Below are positions 31,853 to 43,062 of a DNA stretch of 64,000 nt, piece after piece. The stretch is from assembly GCF_030848805.1 (NCBI RefSeq), contig NC_092367.1, positions 5,363,019 through 5,427,018 on the forward strand, given 5' to 3'. How positions within the stretch are numbered: position 1 is the stretch's first letter; each line of letters starts with the position of its first letter. The notes below the pieces were generated by a model, which was given only the letters and a program-made list of their open reading frames with translations, was not told the origin of the DNA and searched no databases. A program made the translations under genes and the position numbers. Source of the stretch: Temnothorax longispinosus (taxonomy: Eukaryota; Arthropoda; Insecta; Hymenoptera; Formicidae).

Positions 31853-34800
31853 AATGAGATGGTTCCCGTTAGCAGCTAGTCGACAACAATGCCGTTTGTT
31901 AGCGACGCAGGAACAAATAGAGCATCGATATGATATAGTTGATTGATTCGTTGTGTATATCGTAGAGATACCGATAAACACCGGTAAACACCGCAAAATT
32001 TAATTTAATTGATTAGAGTTTTATTATGTGTATATTGTGAATGCGTGCACACACACCGACACACACATACATACATACACACTATAGCGTTAGCAAGAGA
32101 TTAATTAACTCTTTAAAAAATCTCAGTAAAAATGACACACATAATAAATCTCCAATTAGAAAATCAATATACAGGTTGTACATATACACAGAAGACCTTT
32201 GCGTTTAAGAGCTTTTCGGACGCGCAAATACGTCAGAGTGAAATTCCGAGTGAATAAAAGTTATGCCTGTTTCACTTGTTTTCGGAATGCGCGTTTGTGA
32301 AAAGATATAAGACAGAGGAATGTAATTTATTTAGATCTCTTATGGAGGATTACAAAAATCAATATTCTAACGCTTTCTGCTCTACGATTAGACCAAATAT
32401 CTAATGCTACAATATTTATTAGAAGCCGTTTTTTTAAACGCTTAAATTGTCCTTGAATTGATTAAACTAAATTATGTGGAACACGATCAACGTCTTTTTG
32501 GCGCTTGTGCGTTTTTTTTTTTCACAAACGTCTACAATGTGATGTGATAGCAGCAAGTAGCTGCGCATGTTTATATCAGAAGGCATACAGCATGAGCAGA
32601 TATATTTATACATACACATGCCTAACTGACAAACGTGTGGATGGGATTGTATAAAACGTGATTTACACTAATGTCGGAAAGTATTAATTCATATACTACC
32701 ACTTTTTAATTACTTTTTTGCATTTTTAGAAGATTTACACAAACAAGACAGATAGCCATAAGAAATTGATGGGAAAAAAGACATTATATTAAAGAAAACT
32801 GTTGATTTTTGAAATGTTGAAAGGAAGAAAGAAAGAAAGAGAGAAAGGGAGAGACACAGACACTTCCCAACTTACGTTTTAACATAAAACCAGGTTGTGG
32901 AACTTGGCAGCTCGATACCAAAAATGAAATAAAAGTAGGTAAAGAAAGCTCGTGCATCTATTTTTGCAGCTAAGTCTTTTCACTACGTTTGTACTTTAAA
33001 AATTTGTAGATTTCTACTAGTACAATCTACTAGTTCATACAAAGCAATTTTTCTAAGAAAGTTAATCTGTATTATATATGTGTGTACACTATATACATAT
33101 ATACATACACTGTACACTATATACATATATGTATCTGTCAACGCAATTCGTCGCAAAGTCTAACGTTGATGAAAGGAGGAGAAATTTTTATCGTATATTT
33201 ATGGTCTCACGGGGAAGAGATTATAACAGAGTATTCCTTACGAAGAATTAACATAATGGATCATTTACAGAAATCAGTGTTACAAAGGCGCAGATAATAG
33301 CATTGAAGTGATTTGTAATATTTATCGTAAAGAAGCAAACACAGGCTCGCCTAAAGAATTGGCCTTATCGTGTAAGACTGACTTATTGTTTAACAGTCTC
33401 GATTAACATATACATTGTGTAAAATGGCTATGTCTCTTTTTAAGTAATCGCTTATAATCCGACAACGTCACGGTTCATCGACACATTATTCAAAAACGAA
33501 CACTAATAATCGCGATTGTCATCACGATCGAGACTGTTAAATAAAATGTATGAAAAGTAGACGTGATACTAGTACTTAGTGTATCAGTACTAGTAGGAAT
33601 ATTAATATTAATTTTTATCTCACATTGAGAGAGCATTTGTATTTGTTAAATTATTCGATTTCAACAACTGAATTTTAATACGTTTTACATAACTTTGGAA
33701 ATTATTTTAATCAAATTTTATATACTGCTAATATACTGCGCCTTTTTAATCAACAGACAGGATCTAATTCAGTGTAAAAAGATGTGACAATATTATTAAA
33801 AAAAAAAACAATGTTTATAATCTACGTGTTTTTATGCACACGCATATACATATATATAAAGATGTAACATAATTTGTAGATATTAGTTTATATAATTAGG
33901 TGCCTTCCTTTATCGAGTAGCGTTCAAGCTTGCAAAGTCTTTGCTGTTTTGTAGCATAAAAGCTGATAGTATTATAAGATAAACAGAGTCAATTGTATTT
34001 GTATATGTAAGGGATAGTGTATCTGAGAAATTGTTTCTTCTGTTTAGTTCCTATCACGTAACGGTGAGATCTAATCTATAGGAAGTTAAAAGCGATTTTT
34101 AATGCCGCCATCACAGAAGTCAGAGTGATCTATGCATATAGAAAATTAAACGTTAAATTTCCGGCGAACCGATATGAGAAACGCGACGAATTCGGCGAGA
34201 AGTATAATTTTGAGTGTGTTTGTTGAACATACGGGAGAACCTCGTTGTTATTCCAAGCCTTAAAATAATATACTCCATCATTCTGTGCACCGTGTATAAA
34301 ATAGAACGAACTAGGGTGCTAAGAAAGCCGAGAGCATTTTTAATTTAACATCCTAAGAAGAATATTATTTGATTATACATATAAATTCTTACGAGTCTAC
34401 GTGCGTAGTGTAGATACGATACATTCCTCCTTTAAATTTTCATATATTGTTATTTATTATATCGTTGGTTTGTAGGTTCTTTTCTCTACGTGTTTTCTCG
34501 TGTGTACATGCGCAGGAGATAAAGTAAATGTCCTAATCGTGTGTGTTGGAAAGTTTTACGGATACTTGACTAGTTAATACTTGAATTTCACTGCCTGCAC
34601 TAACAGGTGTGTTACAGTATTTTCCTTTACCATCTATCATGAGTAACTAATAACGTAATTATTGTGTTTCGGAAAAGGTGTACGGTATAAAAGAGATCAT
34701 GCATTCTCCCTCGTTTATGCTAAGTTTAACAGGACTTTTACTCTTAGGATGATCAAAAATATTGTTCCAATGTGTACACAATGTTATGTATAATATAGTC

Positions 34801-35106
34801 ATGAAAATTGTGTAAAAATGTATAAAGAGAATGCGATTACATAGAATATATATGAGAGGGACGCGATTATTTTCCACGGCAGAGCGGATGAGTCTTTAAT
34901 TTTTTGACATACGAGGAAAATAATTATTGAAGACACTATCTCTGTATAAAATACATAAATAAAATGTATGCTATTAACACGAGCATTAATCATATACGCC
35001 CGCGTCCTGTCACATTTCTTTAAAGAGAAATCTCTATTACGTTTCTCACAAAAATACTGTCAAGTTTGTCGCGTTCGGCTCATTTTACCGAGGATGTCAC
35101 TCGGAA
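31853..35106. other. Nak 3'UTR and AT-rich convergent intergenic DNA
   Basis: No coding sequence seen over 3.2 kb. It contains simple CA/TA runs (32040-32095, 33080-33130), a GA-rich stretch (32820-32860) and an inverted repeat (33389-33541). The Nak 3'UTR probably occupies the left part. The TMEM179-like 3' end enters from the right. Confidence 0.5.
33389..33541. repeat. Perfect 15-bp inverted repeat bounding 153 bp
   Basis: TTTAACAGTCTCGAT at 33389-33403 and ATCGAGACTGTTAAA at 33527-33541 are exact reverse complements. The interior shows little further pairing. A MITE with short terminal repeats is possible. Confidence 0.5.
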
Positions 35107-36329
35107 TCAGCAACAGCAGAGTTTTTCTCCTAAATTGCGCTGCCTCTTCCTCGCCATGATGAAGTTTATCGAGCACGCGGTCAGCCAAGCGAAGAAATTG
35201 AACCAGCTCGTGCATATCGCGAGCTGAAGCGCGATCGCGGTATTCATCTCGCTGCGACTCCAGTGATTCCTATCTGGCTGAACATAATCCATGAAATCGA
35301 AAATCGCACCGCACGGAAGCCTGTTATGGATTGCCTATACAACAAAATACAAATTACAGTAGATAAATAGTCCTAATCTTCAAAAATTGCATTTTTTTTG
35401 TTTTAAATATACCAGCCGTTAAAATTATTTAACATTGGAGGAAAAGTAAGATGCTCATCTTACTTGAATTTCCCGGCCTCCTGAACCCAAGAGTTGAATG
35501 AGATTTCGTCTGTATTGTTCGCAAGTTTTGTAGTAGCCGTCAGTTATCACGACCGCATGGGCGAGCGACAGGCAGCAGACGAACGCTGCGAGGAAACCGA
35601 TAGGCATCCACCATTTAAAGGCAACTCTTTTTTTTATAACCACTACGACGTGTCCGTTAAGGTTTCTTCTATTAAAACAATTTAATTAAAGAAACATACA
35701 CGTATAATTGTGAATTAAAAACGAGAAGTGATACATATGTGACTTAAAGTTTTACTCTGTTCCCTCTCCGAACCAAGTTTTTTTTTAATTTCGAGATAAC
35801 GTGATATATTTTAACAAGATTCTACTTTAATTAAAATTTAGCCTTCAGTCTCGTATTTTAAGAGAAAAATAAATGTTTGCTTTTTTTTACTTTATCTGAA
35901 TCTGAACAGGATTTCTTAATCATCACTTCGAGCGAATCAATTTTTATAGAAATTTGCATAGATGACAAATGAGAGGGATAAGCACCTGTCGTCATCGTAC
36001 ACTCGTCCGCGGTTAATTCGCTTAGGATCATCCAGATTTTTATGTATGCAACACCTGTATCCGTGATAGGCGCTTAGACACAGGGTGATCACGATGACCG
36101 GTACGAGACCGTACGCGGCGAAGTGGCACAGCTTCTCGTCGCCGCCGAGGAACGTGCGAAATGTATTGATGCCGTAGAGTATGCAGCCGCAATTGACATC
36201 GATGCAACCGTCTAGCGTCAATAGCCAATTCTGCCATGTGACCACCAGCGATACGACAGACGTGACGGAGAACACCATGGATGCGGTGTACAATATCGCC
36301 AGCCACGTTTCCGCTTGCTTCGAATTCAT
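35107..36329 (-). CDS. TMEM179-like four-pass membrane protein
   Basis: Small multi-pass membrane protein of unknown biochemical role. Three exons join in frame: 36329-35986, 35668-35464 and 35334-35107, 258 residues, close to TMEM179 length. Four membrane segments are visible at about residues 10-31, 68-90, 136-156 and 217-243. The loop after segment 1 has a Cys-rich stretch (GCIDVNCGCILYG) and the next segment begins CHFAAYG, resembling the CRF start of that segment in TMEM179. The loop after segment 3 contains TCEQYRRN. The tail is basic with a terminal Cys run (EKLCCC) that could be lipidated. The ATG at 36329 lies just before the first membrane segment. TMEM179 is assigned from overall layout and scattered matches; another four-pass family is possible. 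Confidence 0.72.
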
Positions 36330-39300
36330 AGTTGCTCCTTAATTCGGGCCTCCAGATTGTCAATAGGAAAGAATTCTCCGTCCACTTGCTCGTCGTTGAA
36401 AAATGTTGTTGATAGTCAGAAGAAGCAACTTGGCACAGCATCCATCTTATTCACCTCCATGAAAAGAAATTCTTCCTCTATTCATATTTTAATGTGATTA
36501 TAGCTTTGTATATGACGTGTGGGATGAGTTTACCTGGAAGATTGAGAAAATAAATTTTTACGAGCCTGATCTTCGTCCGGTTTTTTTATTTACAGATTTA
36601 TGGATCTATCAGAGTTAAAAACGTCATTTTTTCTTACATCATCCTAATCCCAAATTAGAATGAATTTTTATTCCAAAACATGGAGGATAATGATGCATAC
36701 TTCTACCACGGAAGAAGACAATTAATTTTGTTAGCTAGCAATTAATAATCGCATGGAGTGATAAAAAAGACACGACCATCATCGATGAAAATATTACGAT
36801 CGACGAATTATATATATCCAAAAAATAAATTATAGATTTTTAAATTAAAATTATTATTATTATATTATAATCATATAATTTTAGACCGACTCAACGATTG
36901 CTAATTTTGATTCCTGCTTTCGTGTTCAACTTTATTTAATCGAGTTTATTTAATTGAGCTTCGAGCTCGTCAAGAAACCGGAACGTAACGATCGCGATTC
37001 GTCAGTGCGCGCAGACAGAAAACACATGACGCAAAGATTCACGTAGGAATCTTGTAAAACACGCAAAATAACTTGAGAACGGCATAAATATTTTGGGGAA
37101 GCTATCTCCATGTTCGACAGATCTATTTTCAGCGGATTAGGGCCTCTCAATTTCATCTACCTCCATCGTGCGCACGCCTGGAACTTCGCGCGTCCAGTTT
37201 TCCATCATTGACGCAGCAGTGTTTTCATTGTAGATTCCGCGATATTAGCGTTGCAAATAACGTGAAAAACATTATATAACGTCTCGTGTGTTAAACTCCG
37301 CAACTCCGAAATTAATATATCGTCTTCAGATCAGTGTTGTGTCTGTTAACGATATTCTTCACTTTCTTCCGATATCGCGGTAGATCAAAAAGCCCTTATC
37401 ATACAAAAATTTGATACTGATATAATAAATGTAAATCTATTGTATAGTAGTACCTTCTGTATTTTGCTTTCGCAGTAGTACCCAGTAGTACCTTCACTGC
37501 CAGACTAAAGATCATCCATCAGTCCCATATACTATGCTAATTAACGCTTATCGATAATTGACTGAATTATTCAACACTGTCCACATTTTATTACAGCTGA
37601 TATTACGAATCTGGAAAAAACGTAAAATTAGTTAAACATAGCTAAAAACGTTAAAATTAATATCACTAGAACTGGCTTGAAGACGAGACTTGCAAACTGG
37701 GTAACATATGAATTATCTCAAGAATAAATTTGCTTTCTTCTTGTATATGCTTTACTTCACAAGATATTAAAAGAAGCACGATTTTCGTAGAACGCAAGTT
37801 TTCAAAACTCAAGTTAAAAACTTAAGAGAATAAAGTAAAAAAAAAAAAAAAAAACACGTTACTTAGCGGGAACATTAATTCGTTGCCCTAGTTCCCAACG
37901 CGAGTTGTTATGATAAGCGGATGACGAGGCTTGGGAGGTGTACCCTCGTCGGGCCATTAATCACACTTGAGCACTGTAAATAAATGGCGGAACCAAACGC
38001 ACGTAAACGATAGAGAACAATTCGAATATGCAATGTGCACCTGCGAGGATCGAAGATAACAGACTGACTGAAAGACCGACCGCACTTACGTTGATTAGCG
38101 CCGATCGGAGGTGATAAAACTCTCCTCATTCTCCATCTGGCTAGTTTTAGCCGGCGCTAGACTCGGAGGTGTTAATTAGGATTAATTAGCATCACCTCTT
38201 TTATGGGATGCAATCGAACACTGAACATTCCGACGACATTGCAGGACGCAGACGGTATGCAGTATGCATGCGATTTGAGAATACATATAGCGGTGTTTTG
38301 TGAATTTAATGAGAGAGGAAGATAAGAAAGTAATAAAGATTATTAATTTTCTAGTAACAGAGAAATTTAATTTCTCTTTTTCCCTTGAGATTCAAAGCAA
38401 ACAGAATAAGTCCTTTCGATCCGCGCTCTACAGACAGAATTATAAACGAGGCGATATTTATATTTAAATTTCTGAAAAAAATATTAGAGATATTTAATTC
38501 CTTGTTTTTTTTTCTAATTCGATATCAAATTTGTTCTCGATGACGAGGAACAGATATAAGTTAACGATTGTAAAAATAAGGAAACTTGTTAGAGAGTTAG
38601 GAAGCTTCGACAATTGTGATTTTTTAATTCTGAAACTTAACTCTTCTCAAATCTCACGCGGAATCACACGTCCATCGGCGTCGGAGAATCCGAAGCGACT
38701 ACTTTCGTTGGATATCTCTTGCGTTCCTCCGTGCAATAACACATTGTATACGCAAGCGTTTACGTGCGCACGTGTGTTCTTGTTTGAACAAGAACGCACA
38801 TTTTCATAAATATTCTTTCGTCATCGCGGCTCGACGATGTTCGACAACGGTCGTGGATCCCACGGGTCAAATATTGACTCAATGCGCGGGTGTGAGCTCA
38901 GTCTCCTATTACCAACGTCCCACGAGCAACGAGTACTATCTCTCTTTCCCTTTTCACAGATAATTAATTCGTTAATTAGGTAACCAATTATTGCCGACTT
39001 AACACGTCGCTCTGAAAATCGCGCACACCCTTTGTTCGGTAAATGAAGAAATTTTTATCCCGATATAAGTGAAGTGACTCCTGTTATCTTCCTTGGTCTG
39101 AGATTTCTCGGTTCGACTAATCCTCAAATATTTTTCTCACTTTTGAAATACGAGAAAATGATTATGTATAAAATGAATCACGCGCTTCGAGCACATCACA
39201 ACTATCAGGAGAGATCCAATACTTACATCGGAATGCATTGAAATTAACAGATGCATTCGCAATGTTAGATAGATAAGAGTGTGCATTTAAATAGAGACAA

Positions 39301-41108
39301 CCGCCTATTGCATTAATTTTCTTACCTGCGCAACGTATATCGGCCACGCGTAAATCACCTTGCAAACAGTGTCCACGAAACTCGCATTATTCTCTCTAGT
39401 TATCGATATGTGCAACACTCTTTATTCCTCGACGCCGTTATGCTGATCACATAAATAATTTTCTCTAATTTTGTTCTATTGAATAACTTTTCGCTTTTTC
39501 AACCGCTGATAAATTATAGATAGATATTCCGAGTTGTCCGATACGTATGCGCATATACACGATCGAATACGCTCTGATCGGCATAGAAATTCCCGTTTCC
39601 GTAACATGCGGAGACCTGATAGTGAGATAAACCTTGATAAGATTAACGCCTTTCTGGGAATCATTGTCCACATAATAAATAAAACCACTGTTGATCTCGC
39701 AGAAGTGTACGTGTATCCGGTATCGAAAAGTATTCGTATTTGCAAGTAAAGTTTACCGTTATTCGATATAATATCGTAAATGTACGCATATGTTACATCA
39801 GTCCGTTTATTTAAAGGTACACATGCGGTGTTGGCTTCAATAATTTATTTGCGTCGATAAGTTTTTCTATGTACAAGGTAACGTGAAGGTATGAAAACGC
39901 ATCGGAGATCTTTTATGAGGTCTTTTATGGAGGTCAATTTGTTATAACCTGCAAAAAGAAAGAACGAGAAATAACATTAGACTATTTACTAAACTTGGTA
40001 CTCCTGTGCGAAATTAACTGCCACTTTACACCTCATTTATAGCGCGCATTGAAACTAACTTGCAAAAATAGAAGCTTGGCCTCAGTTCATGTTGGAAAAC
40101 AATTTATTTGCAAAAGCACCGTACTGAATGAATTGGAGACAAGGGAGATTTCTCTAAACTTGAGCAAATAAAATTCTCAAATCATTTCACTTCACTATTA
40201 TTAATCTAATGTGTGTGTTGTACATGTGTAGTATACATATTTTTCATACAATAACGATATTTTTTACTTTGTAAAAAGATATTGTTATGTAGTTATGTAT
40301 AGTAACAGTTATAAATCTCGATCTCAATCAACAAAATTTAAAATTATCGCATTATTCAATTATAACATTTAATATATAAATCATATAAAATATTGTTCTT
40401 ATTATATATTTTAAATTATAAAATTTAATGTATGCAGTGATAAAATATCATAAATTAGTAACAGTATTTTAAGTCTAATTTGATCAATTTAAATTACCTT
40501 ATAGTTATCTAACCTCTTATTGAATTTAATAATTATCTATTTCTAGAATTCCATTATAAGTTCCTGCTTAAAATACTTTTACGCAATGTAGGGCCTACAT
40601 ATATTTATTCATTACACATATATATACATATATATATATATATTATATATATATTTAAATATATTATATACATATACTAAAAAATATGTATATATGTATA
40701 TGTATATTAAAACTATAAAATTCTATAGAGAAGACACCAGTATCAACAGAAGTAAATGAAACTCTTAATGAATGAACATTTGTACATGTTGAACATTTTA
40801 ATTTCACGTTGCATTATCTAAATTCAGTAAGACAGCATTTTGTAAATTATATCTTTCTGTACAATTTTACTTCAAATCTTAACATTTTAAATAATATACA
40901 TGTTTTTAGTATGTGCTCTTATCGCGGTACCTTTTAGATATATAAATGTAGCTTGTAAATATGTAAAATCCAACTTTTTAAACATTATACCAATGCTGTG
41001 TGTCTATGTGACTGACTGCTGCAGCAGTAGCAGCAATGAAATATACGGCAAAAATATTTGAAATAATTGTAATTTAGCTAAACCTTTTGCTAAAATATGT
41101 ACACACTC
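36330..41108. other. Gene-free intergenic block between TMEM179-like and TIM23
   Basis: No gene I can defend in 4.8 kb. Composition alternates: AT-rich at 36580-36900 and 40200-41050, with less AT-rich stretches at 36950-37300 (probable TMEM179-like 5' region) and 37900-39100. A run of A (37837-37854) and ATT/AT microsatellites (36846-36866, 40615-40700) are present. A palindromic TAATTA-containing site (38166-38198) is the one regulatory-looking sequence. The TIM23 3'UTR enters from the right. Confidence 0.5.
38166..38198. promoter_or_regulatory. Palindromic TAATTA site cluster flanked by GAGGTG
   Basis: GAGGTG (38166-38171) and CACCTC (38193-38198) enclose TTAATTAGGATTAATTAGC. That core has two TAATTAG homeodomain-type cores 9 bases apart and a near-dyad symmetry. 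The GAGGTG motif also occurs nearby at 38107-38112. It could be an enhancer element for homeodomain proteins, or chance in AT-rich DNA. Confidence 0.35.
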
Positions 41109-42408
41109 TTACGCCGCATGTTTCCATCTATTCACACGATGCAACGGTAAGCCTCCGTTATTCCAGGCACAGTACATCACTGCAACTCCTGCCGCGACAG
41201 CACCGGCGATACCAGCTTTCCTGATACCGGCTAAAATAAAAATCAATATACGTCATACTTTATTCTAATAAATTCAATAACATGTACATGCATAGAATCA
41301 ACGCTTCATACCAGGCGATCTAAATATCGTAGCGCTCGTGGCAGCTGCAGCTACTGTATTCAAACTGTCGTCGGTTCCTCTTAACCAAGTCAGACCTATT
41401 CCAGCGCAGGTATACATTATCATTATCACACCGAGCGAATTTGCCATACTGGCACCACCCTTCATAACATAATTGATCAATCTAGAAGGAAAAGATACAA
41501 CACAATGTACAATTTTTTAAGTCATCAAAAAATAGGAATGCAAAAGACGAAGACGCACTGTGTTCTCCTGAGTTTGCCTGTCTCGCCAGCGATAGACGTT
41601 GCCTTGATGCCTCTGTACAAACCCGACGCGCCGCCGATCCCTGCCCCCGCTATGCACGCAGCTCCAATTTGACTGAAAGCTAACTCGAAGCGGCCCCTCT
41701 GCTTCACGGCGCCGTCGGGAAATATAAATTCCGGTTGACTGACGGGAAGGTATGATGGGTCAAAATTCAAATACGGGCTGAGCGAAGCCAAACCCTGTTG
41801 CGAGGTAACTAAAAAAATAAAATTAAAAGTATCTTAATGTATAAGCAACGTAAAATGTGAACTTATTTATCCTTCATAATACGTTTGTATCTCATCAACT
41901 GCAATTATTATTTAAACTGCTCTCGCACGCATCTTTTATGTAACGAGAAAGATTATTTTTACTTTTCTGAAACAGGTGCCGGCCTTCATTCTTCATCGAC
42001 TTACATTGACGCAATGTATACCTTCTCGACAGTCTTATAATTATAATTGTCATTGATATTTAAAAAAAGAAACTATGACTGTAGATTCGTAGGCAACAAT
42101 GAGGTTAGGAACGCACCTCGTTGTGGGTTCAAATAATTAAATGAGCGAATAATCATCCGCGATACAATTTTAGGCGATACACAATTATATTGTAGTCGAC
42201 GCCCCGCTTATCAATGTCCAAAGAAACTTTCTGTTATTCACGAAGAAAAGAAAAAGGTCGACAAGACTGCGCGATGAAAAAGTTTGGAACGGCTCCAAAA
42301 ATATCCGTGCGGTACTCCGAGACCCTTTTACTTACCTGGTATATTGGTGTTGCTGTATCCCCCATTGTCGGCGTCGGCACTCCCCGAATTCATGCGAAAG
42401 TCTATCAT
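41109..42408 (-). CDS. Tim23: Mitochondrial import inner membrane translocase subunit TIM23
   Basis: Core subunit of the TIM23 translocase, which carries presequence proteins across or into the mitochondrial inner membrane. Four exons join in frame: 42408-42336, 41808-41559, 41481-41312 and 41230-41109, 204 residues. A short hydrophilic intermembrane-space region leads to SPYLNFDPSYL and FIFPDGAVKQRGRFELAF, the family signature. The Tim17/22/23 (PRAT) domain follows, with Gly-rich helices (GAGIGGASGLYRG), the GETGKLRRTQ loop, NYVMKGGASMANSLGV, and WLRGTDDSLNT before the last helices. It ends at a basic tail (RVNRWKHAA). Two ATGs lie near the start (42408 and 42393); the upstream one was chosen because the frame is open and it is first. 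RAD50 starts divergently 654 bases away. Confidence 0.95.
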
Positions 42409-43062
42409 TTTGTCAAGACAATTTGAAAACTGTGGCCTCCTCGTCGGAACACGAGACTCGGACGACCGCGCGGAACAGCACGCAGCATCGGAGGCGGGGG
42501 CTGAATATGCCGCAGAACGCCGGGTCGGAAATGACGTAATCGTCCGTGGATGTGTTATTAGACTGGTCTGTTCTTCTTCATTTTCTCAAGAGTCCTTGTT
42601 TTCTTGCGGCCAATCAAACTTCGGCCATTCGACAAATGAGGACGAGACGGTCGGAAGTGGAGGACAAACGAACACATTTGCGTTCCAAAATCTAGCCGAC
42701 AAGGCTGAAAATCTATAGTTCACGTTACGTATGCTATAGATTTTCAGTAGGAAGTAGGATTTCAGGATATTTCGGAACGCACCGTAGCGCATCCCTTCCA
42801 CACGTGCTTCGTGCTGCGTATGCATTTGGCGCGTTTTATCTCGAGTACCTTCGAACCTTCGGGAGTCGTCAGTCGTCTCTCGCACACGTAAAATCGTTAT
42901 TCCACTTCTCGCGCGTGTGTCGTCACCTCAACGTCCGATTAGACGTAAAACGAACGTCGATTCTAGTTGCAGGAACGGGGAATCGCGTCAGAGGCCATTT
43001 CGAAGAATATCGGGCGCGGCTGAACTGCGCCGCTCGATTAGGGAAGGCAACCGCCGACCAAC
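42409..43062. promoter_or_regulatory. Shared head-to-head promoter TIM23 / RAD50
   Basis: The 654 bases between the two start codons are GC- and CpG-rich, with no TATA box evident in either direction. Short open frames are explained by composition. An inverted repeat is visible: AAAATCTATAG (around 42710) against CTATAGATTTTC (around 42734). The 5'UTRs of both genes must lie here. Confidence 0.55.

Noticed and set aside
37908..38129. 73-codon minus-strand frame
   Set aside because: No family similarity, no splice context and no nearby promoter signal; it is indistinguishable from random open frames.
39110..39130. tRNA B-box-like GGTTCGACTAATCC
   Set aside because: No matching A box or cloverleaf can be drawn around it, and the last bases depart from the consensus.
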